Shown here: in pieces, positions 33,950 through 46,800 of the stretch
Layout: each line of letters starts with the position of its first letter
How positions within the stretch are numbered: position 1 is the first letter of the stretch
Assembly: GCA_014621405.1 (NCBI GenBank)
Contig: JAANBC010000002.1
Location: 1-64,000, forward strand
Direction: 5' to 3'
Origin: Stylonectria norvegica
Taxonomy: Eukaryota; Ascomycota; Sordariomycetes; Hypocreales; Nectriaceae
Length of the DNA stretch: 64,000 bases
The notes under the pieces: generated by a model
The model's database searches: none
What the model was told of the DNA's origin: nothing
The model's input: the letters and a program-made list of their open reading frames with translations, nothing else
Translations under genes and position numbers: made by a program

Positions 33950-35007
33950 ATGGCCACTCCTCGTCGTTCCGCCAGATTGGCCACCTCTTCCGCCGAAGTC
34001 AACGACATGGCCACCCGCACCATCCCCGTGGCCAACTCCCAACGAAATTCGCCCTTTCTTCCGACACCGCTCGAGACGGTCTGCCTGAGCTTGTTCCCAT
34101 TGATTCTCCTCTTTGGAACATTCTTCTCTGTTGTCTCGCCGCAGACACGTTCGTCACCGTACGATCCCGTCTCGCAATCGCACTACCAAGACCCCGCCTT
34201 GTCGCCCAGCTACTTCGCACAAAAGTCCAACCTCTTCAACGTCGTTTTCGTAAAGCGCGGCTGGGGTTGGGTGACCTTTGCGTTCTTCACCTTTCTCTTC
34301 AGTCATCCCAGCACTGGCACACCGGGCTTCATCCTCACTCCTCGCAGGCTCCAGGCGGGGCTGCGCTGGGTGGCGGTGACGAGCTTCTGGTTCCTCGTCA
34401 CGCAGTGGTGCTTCGGCCCTGCTATTATCGACCGCGGCTTTAGGTGGACGGGTGGAAAGTGCGAGCTTGCACAGAGGGAGGTCGAGATGGGCGATACCAG
34501 CTTGGGGGAGATGTTGACAGGCGTAGCGTGCAAGGCCGCTGGTGGCAAATGGAAGGGTGGTCACGATATTTCCGGCCATGTGTTTCTGCTGGTCCTAGGG
34601 AGCACTTTTCTGATGCAAGAGGTGGGATGGCCGGTCTTGAGATGGTCAGGCTGGCAGCAAGAGGAGAGATCCGTTGTCATGTTGGACGGAGCTTTGAAGA
34701 GTGCCAATGTCGAGTCTGAGACGCCCGTTGGGGAGGGTGCCGGCCAACCTGCTCTAGGAGTTGGAGGCAAGATTGCTTTCAGTATCTTGGGCCTCAGCAT
34801 CTGGATGTTACTGATGACCGCCATCTACTTTCACACGTGGTTTGAGAAGGTGAGCCCCTCTATTCTGGAATCCGTGCTCGCAATGTCAAGCTAACAACCC
34901 AATAGTTTACGGGGCTCCTGACCGCTGCGGTAGCCTTTTATATCGTGTACATAGTCCCTCGGTTTGTACCAGCACTCAGACAAGTCCTCGGTGTTCCTGG
35001 GATATAA
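33950..35007 (+). CDS. FIT-family (Scs3/FITM2-like) ER membrane protein
   Basis: Two exons, 33950-34849 and 34906-35007, with a 56-bp intron (GTGAGC donor, CTAACAACCCAATAG end); 333 residues. Several transmembrane helices are visible: LETVCLSLFPLILLFGTFF, WGWVTFAFFTFLF, LRWVAVTSFWFLVTQW, SGHVFLLVLGSTFLM, FSILGLSIWMLLMTAIYF and LLTAAVAFYIVYIV. The family signatures are GGHDISGHVFLL (catalytic His at about 203) and FHTWFEKFTG (second His at about 294). The intron falls exactly between EK and FTG. FIT proteins are ER acyl-CoA diphosphatases needed for normal lipid-droplet budding and ER membrane balance; yeast has Scs3 and Yft2. The first in-frame ATG is used. Confidence 0.88.
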
Positions 35008-35582
35008 ATGGTGTAAGGGATCATGTGATGACAGGAACGGGCAACAACGACAACGACAACAATGACAGACGATAGGTAGCATAGATGATAGAATTATGTA
35101 ATAATATCGCAGATAGAAAGTCCATGTGTGTCCTCTACGGGTAGTGGAACCCACTCATAGCTCAAGAGTGTCATCATATGCTGTTGATGTGAGCGATAGC
35201 CGCCTTTCCATCACATCGAAGCGAGTGCTCAGCACTCTCCCAATTAATCACTGTCATGATTTATCTGGTAAAATCTGCAATATCGTCATCCCGTCTTTCC
35301 ATACTTCGGCGTACTGAATTAGTAAATACAGGGGTAGCATGTTTCTAATAATAACCTGGTATTTAAGGTAAGTATTCAGGTATCAATCGTGCAGGTATAT
35401 TTCATCACAGTGGAGGCTCAGCTGCTTACCTCCTAAAGGTAGTCTTCTACAACTCCTAGAAGTTCCAGAGTTCCCAGTAAATTTGAGCCAAGCCCACCTA
35501 ATCATATCCATGCTCCTACATCATTATTAGAAACCTTTCTTTTCTGATTTTAGGCCAGATCCTTCAAGCCCATCCTCTCAGC
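35008..35582. other. Intergenic, no gene seen
   Basis: This is the spacer between two co-oriented genes. AT-rich runs near 35330-35375 are the only visible composition feature. Confidence 0.55.
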
Positions 35583-37208
35583 ATGGCCTCATCCGCTGAC
35601 TCCAACTTACTTTCGCTCAGCCTATTGCCAGTCGAGATCCAATGCTCCATGATCCGTCTCCTCGATCCAATTGGCTTGATTTCTTTGAGCCAGGCCAATT
35701 CCCAGTTTCGGGCACTCATCAAGCCGACTCATACTCTCCTGGCTGAGCGGTTGTTGGCATACGAGACTTTGTCGCAGTATGGCGGTGTAACTCCCATATT
35801 TCGCGCCAGGGACAACCATATCGAACCTGAAATGGCCAACGAGGACTGGGATACTACATTTATGCGCTGGGCCTGCACCAAATGTCTCCGACTTCTATCG
35901 CACAAGCATTTCGATAACCATTCCATTCTCCGGCTTGGCTACCGCAAACCAATTCCCGGCTCCCCAGCCGCCAGCGCCATAACGAGCTGGGAACCTTCCA
36001 AGTGCTGGCGGCCACGGAAGTGTCCTCGGCGCCAACTTATTCGCCGCTCTGTAGTGCAGCAGATGCCCTGGCGGTTCTCTGAAGAGCGAGAAGTTCGCTC
36101 GCGGTATTGCCTCGCAGTCACGCACAATATGGGGGTATACAGGGACAGTGGTGATCCTTTTGTCGCGAGGAACAGTTTGGCAACTTATCATGGCGTCGGC
36201 ATGGAGGAATTCTACGGCATTGGAGTCCTCGACTTTTCGATGCTGACCCAAGAGCAAGAGCAGGCTATGCTAGACCGAGAAGCATATGCCGTGGAGTTGA
36301 TGAGGTGCGGCTACAAGCGTCGTCTCCGCCGGTGCAACGAGTGCCGCTTTCGTAGCGGCGAGCTCAAGCCCCGAGTAGATGGATCTGGAGGTACTGTCAA
36401 AGTTCCCGTCATGGTAAGTCGGAATCTGGACTTCGGCACCGCCTTGGACCGGTATTTCCCAGGGTTTTCAGACGTTTTCGAACATAAGCGCCCCGGTTTC
36501 AACGCCCCCGTCAATCTCATCTACCGAAAGAATGCTCACGAGTGTTCTTGGACTATGCGCATGGTTCGTTGTCCGGGATGCGAGCATTGGCAGGAACTTC
36601 GTGCCTTTCGTTTTGGTGGCATGTTTCACCATTGGACACCCATAGCGGATAGTCCAAGCTATCGCGAAGGCTTTCAGACCTGGGAGCAAACTCTTATTAC
36701 GAGACCTGTCATAGACCAACTGCTTTGCAATCATTGTTTTGCACAGGAGCATGGGCGCGACGAGCTAGGCCAGCTCGTTGCCAAATGGTTGAAAGTTCTC
36801 GTCACTTCGGAACTATGGAGTCTGAAGCGTCAGCTGGTCTGGGGCTGGCTCAAGCTGTTTCACAGTGTCAAGCGGCTACCTCAAGAGTATAAAGCCGAAG
36901 TCAAGGCTATGCTGCAGGACACGAGAAAGTCGGGGTATGCAGATGACTCCGAGCTGAGCAGAGCCGATACAGCACTGTTGAGGATGCGTCATCAGCAATG
37001 GATGAAACTTTGGGAGCGCATGCAAAAGGAGCATCCTACGAACTGGATCAAGGAAGAGGAAGACGATTGGTTTGATCGGTGGATGAATTATTATGACGAG
37101 ACTGATGCCCATTGGAACTGGTTAAGGGGAATTAAAGAAGAGATTGACGAGAAGGTAGACGTTCTTGCGGAGTGGGCGTTGAGTAGAGACGGTGCAGCCT
37201 TGAGTTAA
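35583..37208 (+). CDS. F-box protein with four CxxC knuckles
   Basis: Intronless, 541 residues. An N-terminal F-box-like stretch (about 10-50: LSLLPVEIQCSMIRLLDPIG, then SLSQANSQFRALI) suggests Skp1 binding within an SCF ubiquitin ligase. The rest is no known receptor domain but holds four regularly placed CxxC pairs: CTKC (about 98), CNEC (about 252), CPGC (about 330) and CNHC (about 382), with further Cys and His near them. Such pairs suggest one or two structural zinc sites. The C-terminal third is helical, with many charged and Trp residues (WIKEEEDDWFDRWMNYY). Fungi carry many F-box proteins of this loose type with unknown targets. Confidence 0.8.
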   Translation: MASSADSNLLSLSLLPVEIQCSMIRLLDPIGLISLSQANSQFRALIKPTHTLLAERLLAYETLSQYGGVTPIFRARDNHIEPEMANEDWDTTFMRWACTKCLRLLSHKHFDNHSILRLGYRKPIPGSPAASAITSWEPSKCWRPRKCPRRQLIRRSVVQQMPWRFSEEREVRSRYCLAVTHNMGVYRDSGDPFVARNSLATYHGVGMEEFYGIGVLDFSMLTQEQEQAMLDREAYAVELMRCGYKRRLRRCNECRFRSGELKPRVDGSGGTVKVPVMVSRNLDFGTALDRYFPGFSDVFEHKRPGFNAPVNLIYRKNAHECSWTMRMVRCPGCEHWQELRAFRFGGMFHHWTPIADSPSYREGFQTWEQTLITRPVIDQLLCNHCFAQEHGRDELGQLVAKWLKVLVTSELWSLKRQLVWGWLKLFHSVKRLPQEYKAEVKAMLQDTRKSGYADDSELSRADTALLRMRHQQWMKLWERMQKEHPTNWIKEEEDDWFDRWMNYYDETDAHWNWLRGIKEEIDEKVDVLAEWALSRDGAALS

Positions 37209-40200
37209 GATATCAACCCAACATTACTGTACATGTAGTTGAGGTATGCAACAGGACCAGGAGAGTATGATCTGAAGTCACTTGTTGGAGCCCAGAGATG
37301 AGATGCTAAGCTCAGCATAATTGTCATAGTCGTATACTCGTAGTTTATGCGTTTATCAATCAAGTATTTGCAATAAAACAGAGTGTTGACTGTCAAGAGC
37401 CGTCCACGAGTTGATCCTTTAGTCTAGATGAACACCAGAGGCTCCCTGTATTTTCTGGCAATGCTTGGCCCCTGAAAACCATTCCCTCGCCACAAGCACC
37501 AGAAAGCCAGGAGACCTGAAATGCTTTAAACAGCCGCATCTATGAATCCTGTTTCATAGTCATCATTGGATTAGATCTTGATTGTCTCTATATTGGCCAT
37601 TCGTGCTGCTTTCAATGCTATGGCATCCGATTCTGGGCACCTTCCGGTTACCCCCTACTTGCTGGTTGTTGATTGGGCAGTGACTTCTGGAGCATTGTTC
37701 CCCATAAGGTATCTAACGTTGGCTCTTCTCTCAGCAATAACACTGCTGCGGACTACTTAGTCTGAACAGATTCGAGGTTTCATACGATGCTACTATTCTG
37801 ACAGCAAGGTCAGTAGAGTTAAGTTAGCCGGTAGCGTAGACATCCTATCCTACCAAAAGACTTCCGGCCATTTGAGACCGGCTAAGAGGAACCAGTTCCC
37901 GTTATGTTAGATCTATGCTTAGTCGTTTGTTGCAAATTTTGCTGATCAGAAGTGCAGAGTAAAGGGAGACCGAAAGCTGAGTTCAGAAGTGCGAATGTGT
38001 CTGCCTTGTTGGTTGCGTTGCATCAGAAGAGAGTGTCCTCTTATCTAATGATTCGTCGTCGTAGCACCGCCCTCCTGAGCACACAAGCAAACGAAGGAGC
38101 TTTCCGGTTCAAATATCCCAATTCTTTGTGTTCCGGGACTCGATAGGTTTCGATATGCGAGTGGCTGACGAGAAAGTCCTTATAATGAACAGACCCATCG
38201 TGTCTGAATCTTCTCTTGAACCTCGATTCTGAGCATATCTGACTGACGACATTGAAACGTTAGCCGCCACAAAGCAAAGGAAACAACGTTTCTAACACAA
38301 AAAGCCTCGACAAGCTGACGAAATATTCCTTGCGTTCATCGGCGAGCAAGATGTACATCTTGAAGTGCTCCTGAACTACCAACTTGGCTAGAAGCCTAAG
38401 CCTCTTAACCTAAGAAGGCAGGTTGGACTCCTCGCGATTGAGAGTCTGCCAATATCACCAGGAGCGTCTAAACGGCAAAGAGCCGTTGCGAAGCAGAACA
38501 TGCCAGGGGCGTATAGCGGCAGACAAATCTTGGTTCTCTGCGCGCAGGACACAGCGTACCCTCATACGGCCATCACAGTCCTCTAGCGTCTGCCAGACCA
38601 GACCGTTACCGTTCACACTCATTAAAAACACAGTAGTAGAAGGTAGTGAGGTATCCAAAGGTATTATTTGAGATGTTAAAATCTTCTAAGCACCGCAGCT
38701 TTGTCGACGACGTGGGGTAGGTTCAAGAATGCAACACATTCGAGAACGAGGCCGAGCTCTGTACTGCGACAGGCAATTGTGTCAAGCAGACGGGAGTGTA
38801 TCGAAGGCAGCCTCTGCAAGATTCCAAGTCATCAGTGCTTGATGCTAGGCCTTCAGTTGAGGTTTCATGCCGTAGACGGTTCGGCATTTCGTTTCACTGC
38901 TTCCAGGAGGGGCTATTGGTGGGGTTGAACTCCCAAGTATTTACTCGATCGAATTTCTGGCGATTGACTGTGAGTCTGTTCGAAGTAGTAGCCATGATAA
39001 GGGCTTCGGGGAACCAAAATTGGGGTTGTCTCGCGACGTCGGTCGTAGTTTTCGGGGTTTTCGGGGCGTTGGTGGTCGTCCGAGGGCTTGTCGAAGTACG
39101 TTGAAGACTGTGAGTAGGCTCGTTAGTACTGGAGGAGCTCTCAAGGGGATCACAGTAGAGAATACCGGAGTGATAGGGGAGCCAGTCACTACCAGCGGTT
39201 TTGCACTCTTCGGAGGATGCCTCGCTTGGGCACCGTGGTCGCCTGAACCTGTGGTCTCTGAGCTATCACTTGGCTAGCAATGACTAGAGAACTTCCTTGG
39301 CCTGGGAAGTCTCAAGAGATCAGATCAATCTCTTACTGATGTCTTACGTGGTATGGGGTGTGGTTTTCGGTGTCATGGCCAAAGTTTTGTAGGAGGGAGT
39401 GTGTTTACCGGGACCAACAAGTGTCAGGGGTGTTGGTCGAGGTGGTGGAAAAATACCTTCCATTAATCTTTCAACCGAGCCGAAAATAAGGGAAGCCAGG
39501 TGCCAAGCAACAAGCATTCAATATCAAACGCCCATACGACTGACCGTATATCAACTACGGGATACTCAGCAGTGTTGCCTTTCAACTGTGCAATAGCTGC
39601 GAGTATGCTCAAAGACTCAGGATCGATCGGCACTGAAAAACGCAGAAGTCAAGAAACCTAACAAGGTAGTTTGCCTCTTCTGTCTTTGTACATGGGAGCC
39701 GAGATGCTTCAGATAAGTTCATCGATCGTCGACAAACAGCTGGTAGAAGTCCGAAGTCACTGCCTCAATGTCATTAACTATGCGCAGAATGCGGAATCTA
39801 AGAGTTGTTTTTAACTTGAATGTTCAGATAGTTTCCTGCTACAAATCGCAACGGGTGACTTCTTCTGGTTTCTTCGCTCCTTGTACTCACGGGCGCAGTC
39901 GTTCGTATTAGATGACAGCTGTGCATGGTTGTTCGCCTCTGGAAGACTCCATCAGGGCAATGGTCGGCGCTGGTCACCTAATTAAAGTCGGTTTATAAGA
40001 AACACCGATTAAACTTTCCCTGAGTTACTGTCGATTTATTCAAGTATCATCATGCAATCTGACGTCTTGGCCTGGCGGAAACAAGGAAATGGAAGGGACT
40101 TTGGTGCACGGACCACATCCCACTCGGCGGGTGGCATAGAACTTTGAAGCTATCCCCAACTCTCCACGAACTCGCTCATCTAAAGCATCGCGGACGAAAA

Positions 40201-40234
40201 GAAGAAAGAAAAACACCGCAAATTACTTCTCAAA
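37209..40234. other. 3-kb region with coding-like fragments, probably decayed
   Basis: No intact gene. Minus-strand pieces at about 38455-38670 and 38885-39260 have protein-like composition but lie in different frames, with stops between them. One piece is Ser/Thr-rich with a TTTNAPKTPKTTT linker. No family could be assigned. The last 200 bases are the promoter of the Ap4A phosphorylase gene. Confidence 0.4.
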
Positions 40235-41319
40235 ATGTCCCGTATCAAGGCCCCCTCCAATCTCCCAGACCTTGTCAAGTCTGCTTTCACCAAGGCTTGC
40301 TCCGAGGGCGAGGTCCACTACTACCCCTCCCAAGTTACCATCCTCTCCGCAAACAACATTCCCGTAAGTCTCCCGTCCCGACTCCCACCTCCGCCCTCGA
40401 AGCTTCCGGGATGGTTGTAATGGGGTCGAGACACTCAGATCATGTCTAGTTTCAAGTCCGCTTCTCCCCGGCGCTGGCCAACAAGCCCAAGGGTCCGCCT
40501 CATGACCCGGCCAAGCCCCCCAAGGTCTTCGATCCCTTCGCAAATCCTCCAGCAACTCTCCGCATCACAGACTTGGGCAGTCAGCACTATCTGGTCTTGA
40601 ACAAGTTCGCGATAGTTCCGGAACATTTCATTCTGGCAACAACAAGCTTCAAACCCCAGACCCATGTCCTCGAGAAGTTGGACTTGGAGGCCACACAGGC
40701 TTGCATCGAGGCGTACGAGGCCGCGAGGACCACCGAGGCTGAAGAGGGAGCTCGGGACGGAATGAATGGAGGCGGCGACGGATTGTTTGCCTTTTTCAAC
40801 TGCGGAGAGCATTCGGGAGCCAGTCAGCCGCATCGGCATATCCAGCTGCTTCCCATTTCTCGGATGAAGGAGGGTCTGGACCATGACACTTCTTGGTCGA
40901 TTCTCGCGCAGCACCTAACGAGCCAGAGCGCTCCATTCGTGACCTTTGCAGAGAAGATCAAGGTGGGAATGTCTGGAGAAGAGCTTCACTCGGTTTACCT
41001 ACGTTTGTATCGGCAAGCCTGCCGTGCCGTGGCAGCCCATGCTGGGGATCCCAGCAGCGACGGGGATGCTCCCGCCGAAGGCGACACCAAGATCAGCTAC
41101 AACATGGCCATGACCAGGGACACCTTAGTCGTTTGTCCTCGTTTAGCCGAGGGAGCGAGCATTCTGAACGAGGAGGGCACTGTAGTCGGTTCTTTGGCGT
41201 TGAACGGCACAGTGTTGGCGGGCACAGCTCTGGTGAAGAACGAGCTGGAGTGGGCGGCTCTCCAACGGGACCCCGAACGTCTACTACATGCACTCAAGAG
41301 GATTGGCCTGCCGAATTGA
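40235..41319 (+). CDS. Ap4A phosphorylase / ATP adenylyltransferase (Apa1/2 type)
   Basis: Two exons, 40235-40363 and 40450-41319, with an 86-bp intron (GTAAGT donor, CATGTCTAG acceptor); 332 residues. The HIT-superfamily triad segment SGASQPHRHIQLLP gives the His-x-His-x-Gln active site, whose middle His is adenylylated. Other family blocks are FDPFANPPATL, LVLNKFAIVPEHFILATT and the YNMAMTRDTLVVCPR strand near the C-terminus. The enzyme phosphorolyses diadenosine tetraphosphate to ATP and ADP in the cytosol, keeping this stress nucleotide low. Length is close to yeast Apa1/Apa2 (about 320). Confidence 0.94.
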
Positions 41320-41956
41320 ATTCACAATCGTGTTGTGAACTCCTCTCTATCTACCTAGAAACAGTGCCTCCAGCGGCAAGCAAATCGTGACCTATACTCC
41401 TTTCCTAATCCATTCCGATATCATAAGAGCCATTTCACCTATCCCGAGAAGCCCAACTCTGTGCCATTGGCGGCGAGAAGGAGCACCGGCAGTGTGCGGC
41501 GAGAATATGCTTTGGCCGTGAGGCGTCTTTCTATGTTCGTTCCGTCGTCAATGAGAGCATTTTCGCCTTGACCAAGGTCCTTCCATCCTGAGAGCCGAAG
41601 CGACAAGGAAAGATGATACCAAGGTGTGAAGGCGACGATGTGCTCCATTTTACTCCCTTTTTCTCTGAGAGTCCCTTACTCCTACATCCTGAAAGCGGTA
41701 TTCCAAACAATGCCAAGTGTGAGCGTCGACGTCCGTCCAGCCCAACTTGCAGCGGTGTAATGGCCACATCGTGCCGATGGCATGCACCAGTGCTGCCAAA
41801 GGTAGATGCGACCATGTGTTATTATATGCAGAAAATCTGCTCGTCCGAAAGTCGTAGCTAGGCTACCGAGATATTGTCGATCGATGATGAGGAAAGATGT
41901 GCTCCGTGTTGCCTTGGAGGTATTCGTCGTCGGTTCGATCGAGAAAAGGGGGTCGA
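41320..41956. other. Convergent 3' flanks, no gene seen
   Basis: The tails of the phosphorylase gene and the Myb-like gene face each other here. No supported frame. Confidence 0.55.
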
Positions 41957-43807
41957 TTACTGCTGCAGGGGAAGGACGTAGCCGGCGTCGACCAGCTGCT
42001 CCCACTTCTTGCGGCAAGCCGCGAAGCCGAAGCCATAGCCTGTGCGGGCCTTGACTTCACGAGCGACAAGTCCCCAGCGGAGTCTTCCAGCACAGCCGCC
42101 AATGCTGCGGCTCTGTACTTTGAACACCGCGGCGATGAGGGCGTTGAGCTGGAAACGACAACATTAGCTGATGATCAAGAAAGGGAAGAAAGGGGTGACT
42201 CCGGCTTGACTTACATGCTTGTTCGCCCAGGTAGGACGACGAGGCCTCTCATGCTTGGGCTTGGTCTTGGCCCGGTAACGACCACGGAGAGTCGATTCAG
42301 CTTCCGTAAACTTGCCAAGGACCTTGATCCTCTTGTAGCTGATGCCTTGAAGGCGGCAACGGACGATGAACTCGTCGCCGAGGCGCCTTTTCTCAGCCAG
42401 GTTGAGCCTAGCAGCGGCCTGGTTGTCAGAGGCTTCGGCCTGGGAGCTTGATTCTCCGCCTTCAGTCGAGGAGGGAGCAGGTGCCGGTATAGCGGAAGCG
42501 CCGACAAGGGTCAAGGCAGTGTTCATGGCCGTGGTATCTCCAAAGAGCAGAGGTCGAGCAGTGTTATGGGCCGTAGGAGCAGACGGCGACGAGTCTACGT
42601 CCGCAGTAGACTGCGAGACTGCGTCAGAGGTGAAGACGTCTGCCTCGGGAAAGTTCCAGCCTTCACTAAAGCCAACATACTCCTCGTGCTCGGCATCGTT
42701 CTCTGCGTCTGTGACGGCGCCTTCGTCGTCGGCATCGTTGCCGTCCATGTTAGCCTGATCATCAGGGAAATCGGCTTCCGAGTCATCAGTGAAGGTCAAG
42801 AAGGAGCTCATAGAGGGACTCTGCGGGATGTTTGCCAGAGCGTTGCCCGCGAAGACAGAGTGAGGCGCCATGCAGAGCTGGGGAGAGCTGTGAGACATAG
42901 GAAGAGAGCCAGGCGCCGTGAGGCCGCTCTGCTCTGCGATGAGTCTCTGTCGAGCCATAGCCCTCTGGCCCAAGGCATTGAGCGGACCCTTGGCCGGGAG
43001 CTGGGCACCGACATTGACGTGGAAAGCCGAAGGAGGAGGCATCTCAAAGGTATCGACGTTCATGGATGAGTCAGACGACACAGGGAAGCCGTTGTTGGGG
43101 GGAGCAATGAAAGGGGGGGCAGCATCGTAGCTGTCAGTTATACCGTTGACTTCAGCAGCCAAGAGGGTATCATCGAAGTTGTTGTTCGTATGGAAAGGCA
43201 GAGGGGGCAGGCCGAAGCTGCCAGTAGATGCCGACGCCACGAGACTTCCGCCGTTGACTTGACCTGGGTTGCGAGCAGCTTGCATGTTGGACAGCGTTCC
43301 CCATCCATTGACGAAGCTGCCGAGGAGAGGAGTCTTGGCGGTGTTAACCTGGGCCGAGGCCCAGTGGGCAAGATAATTGCCAGTCTGAGGCTCCCTCTTA
43401 AGGAGCTGACGGGCAGGCGAGCCTTGTGCATATGGATGCTGAAAAGGGGCATCCTGGGAAGACAGTAGTGTTAGCTATGTGGCCGTGTCGGTGTATGAGC
43501 ACAGCAATTGGAAGGGGGAGAAGCATACCGAGTCATCTGCCATATACTTGGCCCAGGTATCGTCAGACATGACAAGACCAGGAGTGTTTGCGAGATTCTG
43601 AACCCGCAGATTCTGGCAATCTTGCCAGTTAAACTCCTCGGTGACAAGGGGAGGAACTGCAACAGAGCTCTGACCAGCAGGCTGGGTCAAGCTGTAGTCA
43701 AAGGTATCGGCGACCTGGGTAGAGTTGTTGGTAGTCTGGATGGTCAGGTTGCGGTGGTTTTTCGCAAAACCAGCCGCATAGCCCTGAGGGCCGCCCTTCT
43801 TATCCAT
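41957..43807 (-). CDS. Myb/SANT-like DNA-binding protein, putative transcription factor
   Basis: Three exons, 43807-43529, 43453-42215 and 42148-41957, all in phase 0, with introns of 75 and 66 bp (GTATGC and GTAAGT donors); 569 residues. The first 420 residues or so are disordered and acidic in the middle (a run around DDSEADFPDDQAN to EEY), suiting a transactivation region. The C-terminal 140 residues carry the recognisable part: LGDEFIVRCRLQGISYKRIK, FTEAESTLRGRYRAKTKPK, RPRRPTW, and after the last intron WGLVAREVKARTGYGFG and CRKKWEQL. This resembles a fungal Myb-like family with a paired-helix layout and a Trp late in each helix set. The ATG at 43807 is the first real one; the frame stays open slightly upstream without ATG. 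Targets unknown. Confidence 0.78.
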
Positions 43808-46800
43808 TGCTATGTCTGGCAATGCTCAGTAACGCGTAATTGACCGCTCGTTGAGGTCCTTGAGGTGTTATCGAAGGTTGTGTCGTTGTGTATCTGTATA
43901 CTGCCGCTGTCAGCAGGTTGCCGTGTGGTCTGGGTGGGAAGATGCTTGAGACTTACTTGAAGATCTCCCGGCGGTGACGAAAGAAGCGTAATTCTCAGAA
44001 GCTTGTGATGTTGTGGATGAAAGCAAGCTGCCGAGAAGGTTGGAAGGGTGTGCAGATGGAAGAGAAGAAGAGGAAGAGATTTCAGACGAGGAGGAGGTAG
44101 TGGGAAATACAGGGAGCGGAGGACAAATCGAGGTGAGTATGGCTGCAGCTGTCAACCACGTTCGATTACCGCCACCTCTTCGTGATTCAAGGCTAAAACC
44201 AGCTCAATAACAAACCTCACAGGCGTCCCAACGTCCGAGAACGGGGGGAAGACCGGTAGACGAGGTGTGGCCGGCCCGGGGGGCTGTGGGGGAGGAGACG
44301 AGCCGCGTCCAGGAAACTCTGGGACAGCTAAACGGCCCAATGAACAATAAGGGGCTACTGCAAAGGTTGAAACGTACTAGAGCATATGACTCCGTCTCTC
44401 GATTCACTTACAATGCCTCACTTTCATCGAGACTCGAGGTAGGCTTCCAGTCCTCTGATATAAGTCAGTTACGGGCCGCAGAGGCTTCCAGGAGACCCAT
44501 GAGACTTCCTCCTAGACCCAGGATAGACTTGTTACCCTCCCGCGGTGGATAAGAACCTTGGAAGCGTAACGCAGATGCTTCTCAATGCGTCGAGTATCAT
44601 CTCAAAGCGTTGTGGTTGTGTCCCATGCCAATTTCGAGATCCCCACACGTCCACGCCCCCCTGACACACGCCCCATAACGGCTGGCCGACTTTCTCTCCG
44701 ATCGACACTAGCCAGGGGCCCGGTGACTAGCATTGGAGCTCAACGGTTGCTCTACAATGACGATGAATGGCAAACTACTCTCCCATTATGGATAAAGTGG
44801 CGTTAAGGAGGCCAGGGTGAGCCGGGGGCGGAGTCGAGGAGGATGTACAGCCTTGAGCCGTTGGCAAGGGCTGAGACAGTGAAGCAAGACTAGGATCATG
44901 GTCGGAACCATTGCAGCATCTTTTACAGTTAGTCTTGCCTTGGTTATTTGTGCTTGCCGTTGTTTAATTCTCCGAAATGGGAGGCAGCGGGTGTTTGGGC
45001 AACGCCAGCAAACTGAGGAGACGGCCTCGTGCAGCAGACAGTCCACTCCCTGAATAAAGAGCACCATACAGAGTGAAAGATTATGCAGGCCATGCAGGTG
45101 CCAGCATACGGGAGACAGAGAGGTTCGAGAATGGGCTGGATCCCCATTCGTTCATCGTCTTGTTGCAGCCAGGAGCCGTGGCGATGCTACAGATCGTGTG
45201 GACACTCCAAAAGTCGGTCACAGCCAGAGCTCATGCGCGTCATCTGCTCCAAGCCGAAGGTAAATAGATGCCCACCATTGCTACATGCATGTCCTTTTGC
45301 TTTGGGGGCGATCAAACAGCGCCCAGGGGGGCCTTTCCGTCCCTTGTCGCTGATCCCAGACTCGGCGTGGGTAAAGAGTCCAGGATGTTCGGCCTGGGCC
45401 GTCGTCCAGACCCTGCTAGGGCTCAAGGGCATTTCCTCAACGAGCGGAGAGCGCATACCAGGAATCCGGACGGGATCCATCACACTACATCGTCCCATGC
45501 ATCCGTGTGGGTAGCCGCAGGGGGCGTCCCGTGGAGGATGAGTTTGGGCAACTCGAGCCATGTGGTGGGTACGCCACACGTACGGCACCCATACGGCTCA
45601 TGAATACCGAGTAAATACCACCCTTGCTGTTGTGCCTGCGAGTTACAGATCATTCCTTATGGATACGCATTGTTTGGTGCGGGAGTTGGGTCGGGCTCGG
45701 GAAGATTCTGCGGATCTGGGATTAGGTGCCAGGAATGAAGGCCACTTTTCAGCACCATCACACGCATGTCTGAATAGTACGCCAGGAGCTGTCGAAATAA
45801 TGCTTCTCGTTCTTTGCTGCCCGGTGAGAGGATCAGGAGCGGTCGAGAGAGTGTCTCCGCAACTTTATGCAGACGTCCGTCCGGCTTACTCGTAGTTGGA
45901 TCCCGTCTAATCAGCATAACAACCACCTCAATACACTGGATCTTCTACTCTTGACCGCTTCTCTACGACGTATTTGCCCGCCGTTTTCGTGCGGCTGCTT
46001 CCTTGCCGACGTGGTGTTGTCGTGGGAGTTTACGATTTGCGACACATCTTGGAACGGCAGTCTACGCACGAAGCGTTCTGTCACTACCACCTGGATCTAG
46101 ACGCCCATAAACTGCCCATTGAACACAATGGGGCATCCCCAAGTTCCTATTCTTGTTCTTGTTTTGATCCATCGCTCAGTCCATCATAATGTCATCATCT
46201 GGAGAGCGCTGCGGTTAGAATCAGGGACTGTGAAAGACGTAAACTTGCCAATTGCTCTTACCACCACTGAGCATCGACATGGTCGAACATTGACTTGACT
46301 TGAATGTATTGTAGCCACTCTCTTGAAGTTACCAGGACGGCATTTGGAAGAAGTTGACCTTCGTGACTGCTTGTAATGATTACCCCTGAAAATGCCCCGG
46401 TCGCTCACCTTCCGCAGAGGGTGCGCCAACTTCCATATTTGATGTCAACAGCTTGAGTCTTGTATCTATTCGGCACGGCTTCGGACTCTTTCTCTGGGGT
46501 ACTCGTCGTCGTGAAGAAGTTTCGGCCGTCGTACATCAGTGCCTGCGTGTTGGGCCAAAGTTAGTCTCGGTGTAGCAGAGGAGCAGCTGCACGAAGACTT
46601 ACCTGATCTTGCGTCGCGATCAATGCGACCTTCCAATAGAGTCCGCGGCAGAAATAATCTGTAGGTCGCTCTGTAGGAAGCTCCGTTCGAACGGGAGGTC
46701 TGGCAGTAGAGGAAGATTGCGCGTCGATGAAGGGAGCTGATCGAGATTTGGCCGGCTCGACAAGTCTGAATGCGGGAGTCTGAAGTCAGACAGATGACAA

